Source of the DNA: Sycon ciliatum
Lineage: Eukaryota > Porifera > Calcarea > Leucosolenida > Sycettidae
DNA: 64,000 nucleotides
NCBI RefSeq assembly: GCF_964019385.1
Contig: NC_088644.1
Span: 21,109,746 to 21,173,745, forward strand
Direction: 5' to 3'
Shown here: one piece after another, positions 11,490-24,712 of the stretch
How the letters are laid out: each line of letters opens with the position of its first letter
How positions within the stretch are numbered: position 1 is the first letter of the stretch
Translations under genes and position numbers: made by a program
The notes under the pieces: generated by a model
What the model was told of the DNA's origin: nothing
Database searches by the model: none
The model's input: the letters and a program-made list of their open reading frames with translations, nothing else

Positions 11490-11600
11490 TAACAGTGGTA
11501 ACTGTGGTAACGGTGGTAACTATGGTAACTGTGGTAACTGTGGTAACTGTGGTAACTATGGTAACTGTGGTAACTATGGTAACGGTGGTAACTGTGGTAC
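11490..11600. repeat. 9-bp minisatellite (GGTAACTGT)n
   Basis: About a dozen copies of GGTAACTGT with ACTAT and ACGGT variants. The Asn-Cys-Gly frame across it is an artefact. Confidence 0.9.
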
Positions 11601-11725
11601 CGGAAAATCGAACACACATACTGCATGTATGCATGGCATATGCTGTAAATCGGTAACCAACGATTTTCTTCCGGATGGCGAAGGATCCGGATAAGAGAGG
11701 ACCGGATAAGCGAGGACTGAGTGTA
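11599..11725. mobile_element. Partial copy of a CAGTCAGACCTCG-type MITE, carrying an empty insertion site
   Basis: This matches the right part of the element at 27,384-28,350, including the CGATTTTCTTCCGGATGGCGA stretch. Where that copy carries a 790-bp nested insertion, this one reads straight through ACACACATACTGCATGTATG, so it preserves the uninterrupted site. Confidence 0.75.
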
Positions 11726-11880
11726 CTTGAATGGGTTGGTGCAGCAATGAGGCAAAGACGTCGCTTGGTGCGAATGCTCCAACAATATTGTATGTGTGGA
11801 TGTGTGCGTACGTGTGTGTGTGTGTGTGTGCACGCGCGTATGTATGTGAATGTGAATACTGCAGAACATTCAACTCACAG

Positions 11881-12088
11881 TGGCATGAGACAGCCTATGG
11901 TCTGTTTGACTTGCTGGAGGTAGAACAGCCAACAGTGGAGCGCAAGCCACAGAAAGTGAGTGCTACCACATTCTGATACGATGTTTTCACATTAGCCGAT
12001 GATCATCTGCATGGCTACTTGTATGTCGTATAATGGTTAGGAGAAGTGATTTGCGCACCAATTTTTGGAAATGGATTGCTAGTCTTGT

Positions 12089-12156
<68 letters not shown>

Positions 12157-12256
12157 TATCTGTCTGTCTGTCTTTCTGTCTGTCTGTCTTTCTGTCTTTC
12201 TGTGTGTGTGGGTGTCTGTGTCTGTTTGTCTGTCTGTTTGCACCTGTGCTTGTGTG

Positions 12257-12327
<71 letters not shown>

Positions 12328-14368
12328 CTGCGTGCGTGTGTCGTAATCCAGAGCAAAGTGAAAGTATCTCAGCTGCTAGGTCGGCTCTATGTGAAGTACC
12401 TTCAGAACTTCCACAGCATGGAGGAGTGCTATGATCAGATTGTACATCCACAAAAGCGACGTGTCATTCGCCATTGCCTGGACGGCATAATGGGAAGGTC
12501 AGTACAATGTTACGTTAGTTGTGGCTTACCACAATCATGCCTAGTGAAATGCACGTACCGACAGCATTCTGCATTGTCTGAGGAGTGTTTTTGAACACGC
12601 AACTCAGAGCAGTGGAAAGATGTTGGTCTCTGTTGTTGTGCCTGGTGTGACATGCTTTGCCTTAGCTTGGGACATAGAGCACTATTTGCAGCAAAGCGTC
12701 TGGACACTTTGTTATCTCAACATGCACATCCGCGCTGCCTTTTCACTTTTCAGTTTCTCAGATATCAGCATAACAGCCATTTTGTCATTTGTTCAGCAAT
12801 GCAAGCAGGATCATGATTTATACAGTCAACTTCGCTTATAACGACACTCGGCGGGGTATCAAAAAAGTGTCGTTATACCCGAAGTCTCATTATATGTATT
12901 ACAGTTGGATGGGACTTTGCTCTGGGCATGGAAACTCTGTCGTTATTCGCGGATTGTCGTTATATCCGCAGTCGTTATATCCGCAGTCGTTATTAGCGAA
13001 GTTGACTGTATAGCGGTATGGGGTGCATATACCAAACATTCTCTGAGAAGACATGATTATGGTCAAAACAGCGGTCTGAAGGAATCACGATCTGAATCCA
13101 TATTGGAGTCTCTCTGTTCCTAGTTTATTGATCAAGGTCGGCTGGAGAGCGTATACTGTGGTGCGGAGTAGGCTGGAGAGCGTATACTGTGGTGTGGAGT
13201 TGGAAAGGCCCCTAGATGCTGCTTACCCGTTGTCATTTTGACACTGCCTGTTCTAATCTCTGTGTGTAGAATTCTGGAGATCAAGAATGAACTGGTGAAT
13301 CTTGAAATGTCTGAGTTCCAGTTCCTGGATGACATCATCCTGGACATGAAGCTGACACCGGTAAGCATGGAAATGATCACACTCTGGCTGTAGAGCCTAG
13401 GTCCGTCTGGTTCCTTTTATATTGTATGTGTGGCCAGCCATGCATGTATGCATGCTAAGCTTTGCTTGACATAACTCTATAATTGTCTGCAGCCCACCTA
13501 GCACTATCAGGGCTCCACGCGTCCTGGATCTCGGCTAGATGATAGCGACATCGGAAACTGGGACGGATTTAAACTAGTTCTATCAGGGTAGCTGTTGTCG
13601 AGCGGCAAGGGGATACGACCATGTTCCACCCTCTTTTGTACTTATCAGACTTGATACATGTTTCCTCTCTCTCACGGAGGAAGACGGTTGCTTGGATGAC
13701 CCGGAATAGCAAATTATTAGTTCTGGACGGCCTGATCGGCAGAACATTTTGTTCTGATGGTTAGAGATTCCAACAACATATTACTGTATCTTACATTCAC
13801 CTCATCCCAACACAAAATTACAATTCGCAGTCTCGATACCTCGCACCAGTGCACCATGCAGTACCAGTAGATTGTGTATGGCTCAGCATTGTTTGTTTTG
13901 TCGTCCATCTTGCCTCACCCGCAATCTCCAGGACAAAATGGAGATGCCTATACCGTACTACTTCATGCACGGTGACTCGGCTGAGCCACTGAAGGACCGG
14001 GACAAGAGGCTGGCAGCCATGCTGGCAAAGATCGCCCCGGAGAAGCCAGCTTCAACATCAGTGAGGTTCACGCTGTGTGCATTTGTATGATGTAGAGTGT
14101 GTTTGCTTGGCAGTGTACAAGCAATGATGCAGCTGATTGCCATGGCAATTGAGTGAAATGTGTGCTACACACGCCCATGTGCACCGAAGTAAGTGAGGCA
14201 AGCCTCACCATCACTGACTGGAATATACGCTAGGAACCAGTTGGTAATATCAAGTGATGAGCATACACTGACACACGTGTTCCTTGTTCCCACGTTTTCA
14301 TTCCTGATGCAATACAGGAGAAAGCAGAGCCACAGATGTTGACAGAAGAGGCCATTCGTATACTTCAG
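11881..14368 (+). CDS. IQCA1: IQCA1 N-terminal exons (residues about 1-164 of the recognised part)
   Basis: Five exons encode the N-terminal region. The first (11881-11955) reads WHETAYGLFDLLEVEQ, like the start of DRC11 proteins, so only a few residues should precede it. The next two join across a split AGA codon (GR|ILEIKNEL) and include YVKYLQNFHSMEECYDQ. The 13932 exon carries MPIPYYFMHGDSAEPLKDRD, a conserved block of the family. Introns hold a 32-bp duplication, a MITE and a long GT array. Transcript data from ciliated cells would place the missing start. Confidence 0.85.
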
Positions 14369-17356
14369 GTAAGTGGCACGGTACATGTACTTGTACTTGT
14401 CTTAACCAGTACAGTGCAGCATGATAGCAACTTGCACTTGATCACCAGTAGAGGTTGTGTGAATGATATCATGGGGGTGAGTCAGCGGAATCGCTTGTGG
14501 ACGCTATCTATATGGCGTGAGTCGCTAGTGAGTCGCTAGTGAGTCGCTAGTGCATCGCTGTGCATGTGCCGCGACTTTCCCGAAGCATCTCAACTGATGA
14601 TGCACCTAGTAAGCACATTAACTCAATGCAAATGTACTAGTACGAGTACAATGTACTGTTATAATATAGCTTCAAGGACGACTAATTGCACTGTAAGCAT
14701 TTCCTATAATGTCAACATGTATGTGTAAAATATAGGAAATGTTTACAGTGCAATTAGTCATCCTTGTAGCTATATTATAACTGCTGTCTGCGAAACACCT
14801 GTTTACAATGTACTGTAATTGCATTATTTTTCAATAGGTTCCAATTTTCAGTTCATTTGGGTGCCATGCCCTCAGCACCATAGACTAGGTATATGCGTTC
14901 CTTTGTGCACTTGTACAGTTTTACTGTCCTTCATAGTACCATACTGGGAAGGGGCTGTCAGTAGCAATTGGTATTCCACTGGTGGTAGAATAGTACATTG
15001 TTGCATGGACATCACGCGTGGGACATGTGTCAAACAATTTCATTTATGCACACAATGGTGATGGACTCAGGTTTTTTTCTGACGTGAATGATGACTGTTT
15101 GGCTCTCCTAGATCCATGAGCGTGCACGACAAGGAAGATTGCGAGCAAAGTTCATGAAAGAAATCAGGTAAGGAAAAAAATGCCATGCTATCTTGTACGG
15201 AAGAGCCTGTCTCACATAGAACCTGTTTTGATTACAAGCCTGATTTTCCAGATGGTTACTACAACATGAGCACATAAGCCCCAGCTTTTGTGTCTACATA
15301 CTGCATAAAACCTGTTTTGTATAGAAGCATGTCTCATGTAAAAGCCTGTGAAATTCTACAAAACTGAAATAGTGCATACAAGCCGCGACCTGTTCAGCGT
15401 TTTATGGTAAACGGTTTAGCTTGTCATGCAGTCGTTGATTGTGCTGCTTCACAGCACCCGGACCTCTTTCTGCACCCGGACCTCTTTCTGCACCCGGACC
15501 TCTTTCTGCACCCGGACCTCTTTCTGCTGCCCGACAACAAAGCAGGTACAGTAAAACCTGTGACTAACAACCACCCCTTGGGGCCAGAGAAAGCGGTCTT
15601 TAGTAGCAGGTGGTCCTTAGTTATAGGTTTGCACCGCACAACCATAATTATATGAATGTGAGACCATCCTTGCCTGGCGAAGTGGTCGGTAGTGCCAGGC
15701 TAGTCGCTAGTCACGGTGGTCTTTAGTTACAGGTTTTTACGGTACTAGTAACACTGACCGTGTGCAGTCAAGGTGCTGAAAATGCCGTAACATTTTCTAT
15801 CCTTGCTTGCTTTCTATTCTGTGTTTGTAAAGGTCACAAGAGGAACGGGAGCGACTGCAGCAGATGCGAGGAGCGCCTACGCTTGATCCTGATGTTGCTG
15901 CCACGAAAATACAGAAGGTATGCCGACATGCGATGTCTTGGCCATTAGCCGAGGACAAGAAGTATACCACATGTCCATGTGATGTGTATAATACATGTAC
16001 CGCCACGTCATTCAATGAATGTGCTACTCATACTATACCCAAGACCTTAGCTCTTGATGTCATGCTCTTGCAATGCTTGTTGCTCGTGCTCCACCAGGTG
16101 TTTCGGGGATTTGCACAGCGTAAGAAGACGTTGGTAATGCGAGAAGAAGAACTGGCCTTTCTGGGAATGGTGAGTAGACAGTAGTGGCACTGCAGTGGAC
16201 ATGGCAACCAGTGGGTGGCCATTTTAAATTTGTAACCATGGTAACACATGTTGCATGTACATGTATGCAGCACACATGGACACACCTAGCCCAAACCTTT
16301 GCACAACTACCCACTAGCCTGGATATTTGCGACAGTAATATCAATATGACGTACTGCAAGATGGTGGCAGGTGAAGTACCACCTCGTGCATGTACAGTAG
16401 TACTATATGTAGTAACGTTCCGCACTGGGCCTGAGACCCTGAGTGACCACCACCATAGTGCTGCTAGCACTGGGTTGTGTAATGAACACTGCTGCCCTGC
16501 TGCTGTACATGTATTCACAAGACTGGATTTCACTCTCCACCAATGTAGAATGACAAAGACCAGGTGTCTACGTCTAGCTCATAATCCAATGATGACAGAA
16601 ATCATCATTGGGGTCACTGTAGTGATGGTATTGGAGCCACTTCAGTGATGTCATTGTAGCTACTATAGTGATGTCATTGTACCCACTGTACTGTAGAGAG
16701 GAATAGGTGTATGCTATGAAGGCACTCATGCGTCTCTTGCCCAGCCAGTCTGTACTGAGTCTGGTTGGGCACAAGCCCATAGTTCGGGAAACCCCAGACT
16801 CAGAATATGCACACATCGGCATTTATATGTTGCAAAGTGAATACGTTCGAAAGCCATTTTGGCATCACCTTCCTGTTGTTTCCATGTAAGTTTAGAATGA
16901 AATGCTGCCTGGATGAGATGCCAGTAACCATTTACTTTGAAGTGTGAATAGGAGAGACGCAAGGGAGACTGGTATGAGTGTGTGTTACCCATTGTGCCAG
17001 ATACTAGCTGGTTAGAAAGTAGTCTGTGTGTTTCACGTTACATTGTGTTCCCCACTAATGGCTAGGTTCGGAAGCCTGTCCCCGTTGACAAGAAAGAAGC
17101 AGTGGAGTACACAGCTAACACTAGGGTAAGGAGATAACGTGTACTGTCGGATAGGACTGTGTGCCTCATCAGCTTGTGCAAGAATGTGTGTGCGTGTGTT
17201 TGTGTGTGGATGTGTGTGTGTGGGGGGGGGGGGGGGGGGGTGCATGTGAGTGTGTGTGTTTGTTTGTGTGTGTGGTGTGTGTGTGCGTGCGTGTACGTGT
17301 GTGCGTATGTGTGGGTATATGTGCGTGTGTGTGTGTGGGGGGGGGGGGGTGAGTGT

Positions 17357-17432
<76 letters not shown>

Positions 17433-17692
17433 CAACAGCCAGTGCATGCCGGAGTATGTGGTGTGATGTGTGTGCGAAAAAAAAAAATGAAAAAGACCAA
17501 AAGTAGGGATTCACTGGCCAGAAAAAAGCCACTTCATAGCTGTGTGGTGTAGACCAGGCTGAATAGTGGCGGTCAATTCTTCAGCCTTGCAAGCTGTTGA
17601 ATGGTGCAATCCCAGCACAAGCTGCTATGGCTTCTGCTGTAGCAGCGCTATCATCGCCTCCGGCGATGGGCGTCCAATGGTCCAATGCCAAT

Positions 17693-17761
<69 letters not shown>

Positions 17762-20700
17762 CTGTGTGTATGTGTGCATGTCTGTATGTGTGTGCACTTG
17801 TGTGTGGATATGTATTGTTTTCCACTTGTTGGCTATCCAGGTGAAACGTCGGTTGATCCAGGAGCAATTCGAGAGTGAATTCCAATCGGTAAGGATGAGT
17901 GGGTTAATCGCACTATGGTGTTGTAATGGAATAGTGTGAGTTTGATGATGTTAGCGTGGTCGGTATGTCTTCCTACGGCTATCACTCTGGGGTTGTGGAA
18001 TGGACTTTGCTTTCAGTGAAGCATCCACGCTGGATGTATCAAGGCTAAAATGTGACGCATCTGAAGCTCCAATCATGGTGGTTCATCCTTCTCTACTGCA
18101 GGCGTTGGTGACGGTGAAAGACAAGCTGCGTGATGTTGAAGGACCTGACATGCGTGAGGGCATGCAAGATCAGATCCGCCAGTGGTTCCTGGAAGTCAGG
18201 TAGGCACACACTCCCGTTTCAAGGGGGGGGGGGGGGTGTTAGGGGAGGGGGGGGGTAAAAGAAACAGCCCGTGACCAGTCAACCACTTCATCTAGCCAAG
18301 ACACTGTAGGTTACATCTTCTCCTTTGCTTCAATCCCTGCCTACACAGCAAATAATGAATGGAGTCCCGGCCAGAGTATGGTGTGGTATTCCAAAAATGA
18401 TGGTTTACTGGACAGCAGTGTGGCGAGGCAACTGACCTTTGCTTTTACAAGATTGAAAGCTATGACCAGAGGCACGAATTTGTCTGGCGACACTTTTGAA
18501 TCTTTGTTCTTGTCTTTGTTGCTAACTGTGGTCGGAAATACAGAGACACAACAGGGAAATTTCCTGAGTACCCAACTGAGGAGGAAGGCGGCTCAGCCAG
18601 TATTTTCCAGAAGGTCACAGAGACTGGCGTAAGTACATTGAATTTGTGTGCCATACTAAACTGCTGTGTTCTAGACAGTAGTAATGCCAGCACTGCCATG
18701 GCTGTAAAGCTTATAGGGAAAGTACGAGCACGTGTGTTGTGTTTAGCAGACCTGTTGCCTCCAGTGTAGGCAACCAGATAACTGTGGCCTCCAGTGTAGG
18801 CAACCAGATAACTGTGGCCTCTGAGCACTACTTTTTTGGTTTTCAGTTGCCGTTCTCCTTGTATGTATGGTTACAGACCGGGAAAGCTCCAGTTGTTTGG
18901 CCAATACAGGTTTTGGTAATGCCGCTGTACAGTTCGCAGTATGTGTGCATGTGTTGCATTGCTTTGTGTAGTAGTTTGTGCAACTAACAAGCCCCATACG
19001 CCGGTGAGCTCGTGCGCTCGGACTTCTATTTATCAATACAGCAGTGATCCTTTTTCCCCGAGTGTGTGCCTACACATCTACACATTATCAACGATTTCTT
19101 TCTCTCTGACTTCAGGAGCCCATTGCACCACCGGATGAAGGCAAGAAGAAGGGCAAGAAAGGCAAGAAAGGCAAAAAGGGGAAGAAAGACAAGAAGGACA
19201 AGAAAGGAAAGGGCAAGGGAAAGGGAAAAGGCAAGAAAGGAAAAGGAGAGGAGGTAAGTAGCTATGATGATGTTCAGTGTGATGAAACCGCCGCTCACGA
19301 TTAGGAACATGGTATACATATACTGACGTATACTCACTCTGCGGCTCAAGTTGAAGTGCCACTGCATGCTCTGCTGTTGTGTATGTGGAACAGATCGGCT
19401 TCGATCCGTGTAGCTAGGACACTAATTTCCCCAGTTCTGATGTACTAGTAGTTGGGGCATCACATACCAGTACTTGTAAAATATAGGACTAAGATATTCA
19501 GCTCCATTCAATACTAAAGAAACTGCATAATGGACTGCATACTGGACTGCATACTGAACTGCATACTTGACTGCATACTGAACTGCATACCGGACTACCG
19601 TATTATCTCTAATATAAGCACAGTCTCCAATAATAGCACGTCTCCAATAATAGAACACCTTGGGGCGGCATTCAAAAAATAAAGTACTGAGTCTCCATTA
19701 TAAGCACACTGTGTAAATTCATTATCTGTACCGGCGAAAAAACCCTGAAATGTGTGTGTCTGACATGAATTTGGCCATGGCAACATGCCTATGAAATGAG
19801 GTGGAAATAATAATGGAACAGTCTTCAATAAAGGAACGTCTCCATTAATAGCACGGGGCGGAGGTACATTGAAAAAATAAAGGACCGTGCTTATATTAGA
19901 GATAATACTGTATATACTGGACTACATACTGGACTGCATACTGGACTGCATACTGGACTGCATGCTGGACTGCATGCTGGACTGCATGCTGGACTGCATA
20001 CTGGACTGCATACTGGACTGCATACTGGACTGCATACTGGACTGCATACTGGACTGCATACTGGACTGCATACTGGACTGCATGCTGGACTGCATACTGG
20101 ACTGCATACTGGACTACATACTGGACTGCATACTGGACTGCATACTGGACTGCATACTGGACTGCATACTGGACTGCATGTTGGTACATGTGTGACTTTC
20201 AGGAGGAAGACCCCGGATGGACTATGCCACCATCACTTTTCACAACAACTGTTGCCGAAGGTTGCCATGACTACAGAAGTAAGTCAGACGTAAAGCATCT
20301 TTTCCGATAGACATGGTGGAGGGCGTGAGTGAGGTAACATACTACTTATTTGCTTTTGTGGGGTCTTATTTCATGTCAGTTACGTTCATAACAATTGCTT
20401 AGTATATGCTATTGGTTGCCACTGCATACCTGTAACCATAGCGATACCATAGCGATTCAGCAGACTCTGCATACCATAGCGATTCAGCAGACTCTGCATT
20501 GCTGATCAGATGCATGATTTTGCTGCCCACCTCCCCCCCCCCTTCCACACACAATTTTCTGTTGCAATAGATATGTGGGAGATGCGTGAAGAGAAGGACA
20601 ACTTTCAGCAGAAGCATGATGTCGAATTGATCAAGGAAAAGAAACGGTGAGCGATCTGCCAAGATGACAGCTTTAACCATGGCTTTATGCCCTGTATTCA

Positions 20701-23700
20701 TACCTGGTGTCATCAAGTTGTCATAACCGTTGGTAATGCATCTGCCTATCAAAGTCAAAGTTACACCTTATGAAGTTATCATCCATCATGGAAGTCATGT
20801 CCTGATAGTCATGGCATGACACTAGATCCCCAACCGGTCCTGACATATCTAACAACAGCATGCGTCTATAGAAATAAACCAGGACACATACTGTCCTTAA
20901 CCTGGCACATTCGTGTTCTCCTGACTAACTTAGTTGGGCTCTGCGGGGTCATATTGAGTAATCTATGGCTATGGAACTACATAGCGGACCCGTCCATGTG
21001 AAGACTATGAAAGGACTGTGATCAGTGCGTCTCTGACATGATCTCTCACTTACTCCACTGTGTGATCAGTGCGTCTCTGACATGATCTCTCACTTACTCC
21101 ACTGTGTGATCAGTGCGTCTCTGACATGATCTCTCACTTACTCCACTGTGTGATCAGTGCGTCTCTGACATGATCTCTCACTTACTCCACTGTGTGATCA
21201 GTGCGTCTCTGACATGATCTCTCACTTACTCCACTGTGTGATCAGTGTGTCTCTGACATGATCTCTCACTTACTCCACTGTGTGTTCCACTGTGTGTTGC
21301 TGCTGCTGCTGTGCTCAGCTCTGAACTGGAGACGGAGATCCGACAGCAGGTTGACGAGGTCATGCGCGATGAGCTCGCAAAGCTGAAACTGGTAAGACAT
21401 TGTTGGTTAGAGCACCACAGTGTAGTTACTTAGTGGTATTTAGTCACAGTTGCACGGCCGCCGGTAATCTTACCCCAAGTACCTATCGGGCACCATAGGC
21501 TTGCGTGACCCTTTGCACCCTGGACTTGTGTCACTGAGTGAACCATGCCGGGCAGGCATGCTGCTAAGCATACACCTCTACAACTACAGTTATGTAGTGT
21601 GAACTGGTCCAGGGTGCCAGCTTTGCCCTTTGGGTTGGATTTCACTGCCTAGCCGCAACTGAACATACGGGTACTATGATATGACCAGGTCACCCTGCAG
21701 TCATGACACACGTTGAAGGTGCAAGCGTGAATCAAGTGATAGACCATAGCAGTGTCTTCTCATCACTGTGACTCTTTACTGAGTTCTTCTCCAGATCTTT
21801 GCATCAATTCTACGCCTTTCTCTGTGACCGTGATTTGCTAAGTTCTCACGCACAGCAGAGTGTGGTAGAAGGCTCTAGTCCAAGTGGATGTGGGGTTCAC
21901 TTCTTTAGCGTCTTTTGTCTGGCCAGTCTGAATACTGGAGCTCTGCAACTGAGCAGTCACAGCACCTGTTCTCCTGTTCGAAGATCCAAAAGATGCATGG
22001 CGGGTTGGTTATGCCGGAGTAACTCAGTGTTTATGTACAATGGCTATGTTTTCATTGCATCATCTTTCCAAGATTCCTTTTGAATTGCTCTCCCGGCCTC
22101 TCCCAGGAGACGGTCCACATGACCAGTTTTTTTGCACTGTGTTGTCATTGTTCCTGCTTTTCTTTGAATTCCAGGCGATTGACAAGGAGAAAGCCAAAGC
22201 TGGAAAGAAGAAAGGCGGAAAGAAGAAGAAGAAGGTAGTGTGGTCCTGCACCTGTTGACTGTACTGAGCACTCACTAGCACCTGTATACCTAACAGACTA
22301 CCAGCCACCGTAGCGGGGGAGTCGGTTCAGCTGCGGTGGCTGTTCATCAATTCCACCCAGTCGAGCTGCATTTTCATAACCTTAGAATTGTAGAGATGAC
22401 CAGGCTAGAGTATCTAAGACAACCTGCTGCAATATGTTAGGTTCAGCCTGAGCCAGCATGTTTCTGCAACTTACCAATGCAGATACTTGTGTACTAGTGG
22501 GCAGGCCTGTAATTCCTTGTTTGAGAGAGATGTCCCGGCAATGTAGCCTTACCACTCAGTCGCGTCTTACAGCTACCTGTATTAACTTATAATCATAGCG
22601 CCAGTGCCTCTGTATCGAATGCAACAACTATTGAGGAAGCACTTCAGTGCTCTGGTGCACTACTGCGACACATGAGACTGTGCGGATAAACTGCATAACA
22701 ACTATTGTCTCTCGCGCATGCAGAACTATGAGAGCGGATCATGCAGAGATTTCCTATTCAGGATATCTCCGGTGGCCATGACGGAATCGTGGTACCGTAT
22801 CGTGTGTGTGTGTATGTTGTGTGTTAGACGGCTATACACCCTATGTATGGTTTGTATGCCGAGGTTGTGCTTGTTAGACGACCAACTTACTCGCTTGCTC
22901 ACTGGCCGTATGAATGTATATTCATTTGCACCTCCTGTTGATTAGGCAAAGAAGGGCAAGAAGGGGAAGAAGGGAAAGAAGGAGAAGGATCTAACTCCAG
23001 ACAGGTGAGTACGCCTGCCAATATGCTGACCTACATGATGGCATTGTTAAGGAATTTGTGATGGGGTGGCCATGGTAACTCTCTTTTTTCATGCAATATG
23101 GCAACAAGCCTAGCTGGTACAACATAACATGCAATCAATGATTTAGGTACCCATGAGTTGCAAAGCCTCAGTGGGTTGCTTTTAATACACTTGCAATGCA
23201 AGTAATCACAATGTCATGTCATGTATTTTCTTGCTTTGATAGCTGGTAGCCTGGTTCTGTGTGTTGTGCGTTCTCCATATTGCAGGACAATTGACTCGCT
23301 CTATGAGCAGCTAGTGGGTGATGGTGTTGTCGTCAGAGCTGCGAAAACACAAATGACCGAATATCTTGGCGAGTACAGGTACGTGTGCCCTGCTTGAAAG
23401 GAGCGTATTTTTTTGAACAATTGGATGCAATGGTCAGTGTTCTGTGTAGGCCAGCTAGAGTACAGTGGTGTATGCCGGTGTGTGGTGTATGGTGTGTGGT
23501 GTATGGTGTATGGTGTGTGGTGTGTGGTGTGTGGTGTGTGGTGTGTGGTGTGTGGTGTATGGGACAATGCATCTGATTCAATGAAGGAATGAGGTCTACG
23601 TTCTGACGTTCTGTGTAGCACTTTCACGTGTAACAGTAGCTAGCAACACATGTGTGAGGATTCTTCTGCTCCTCGGTGCGTGTTTCGTGTTTCTTTTAGT

Positions 23701-24648
23701 TACCTAGGCTCAACTTTGCGATCTGCAGGCATAGAGCCAATGCCATCCTTGTCAGAGATCAGACGTGTTGTCACCGAGTACTGCATTCTACCAATGGGTA
23801 AGTCTGTAGCTTTTACTTCATTGTGCTGGCCAGGAGATCGAAGCATCCGAAGACTGTGTGTGTACAGTGTGGTGTGTACACAACTGTACCTTCACCGTAA
23901 TGTATGTATCAGCAATTGAACTACATGTACTGGTATATCCATCAGGTGGCCTGCGAGTAACTGAGAAGCCGCCATAGGAAATACTAGCCGTATGCGTATC
24001 AGAGTTGATATTCCAATGGTGCTACTGTTCTGTTGCTATAGGTTCACAGGCCGTGCATGAGAAAGCCCCCCACATCAAGTCTGTAGCTTTGCTTGGCCCA
24101 CACGGCACAGGCAAGCGTATGCTGGTCAACATTGCCTGCAGCGAGACCGGTGCCAACCTCTTTGACCTGTCACCAATCAACGTAGCCGGCAAGTACTCTG
24201 ACAAGAAGAACACGGCACTGCTAGTACACATGGTGTTCAAGGTATGCCCGTGACAGTGCCTAGCCGATGCATTAATGTGTGCTTGGCTGATGTGTTAGTG
24301 TATGCTTGGCTAATGTGATGTGTGACTGATCATCCCGGAGCTAGTGTGTGCAGTGACTGGCTGGAGGAGGGTTATCCATCCTCCTGGAGACTTGACATGG
24401 TTTCTTCTTTCTTCTTTCACGATGTGCCAACTGATCACGGCATGAACCAGTACGAGTGACTAATGGACGTACTGTACACTCATGTCCTGTATGTAGGCGT
24501 CCTGCAATCTGGCCCTGGTCACCCAAAGGTTGGTACTGAAGGTGATCATCGTCAATCAATCATGCTATTCCAGTGAACTTATTCTACTTGAAATGTTGCT
24601 TGGTCAAAATAGAGACAGGCTTCCCGTGTATTGAGCTTATTCACCATG

Positions 24649-24712
<64 letters not shown>

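Noticed and set aside
12033..12594. CVCVCV-rich frames of up to 182 codons
   Set aside because: GT microsatellite fused by chance to the true IQCA1 exon 12352-12497. Only the exon part is protein-like.
16700..16810. Candidate extra IQCA1 exon between 16169 and 17066
   Set aside because: There is a CAG acceptor-like site, but the encoded residues do not resemble the expected proline-containing link and no phase-matching donor follows.
19887..20195. LDCI repeat frame of about 100 codons
   Set aside because: It is the 12-bp array in an IQCA1 intron, directly before a well-supported acceptor.
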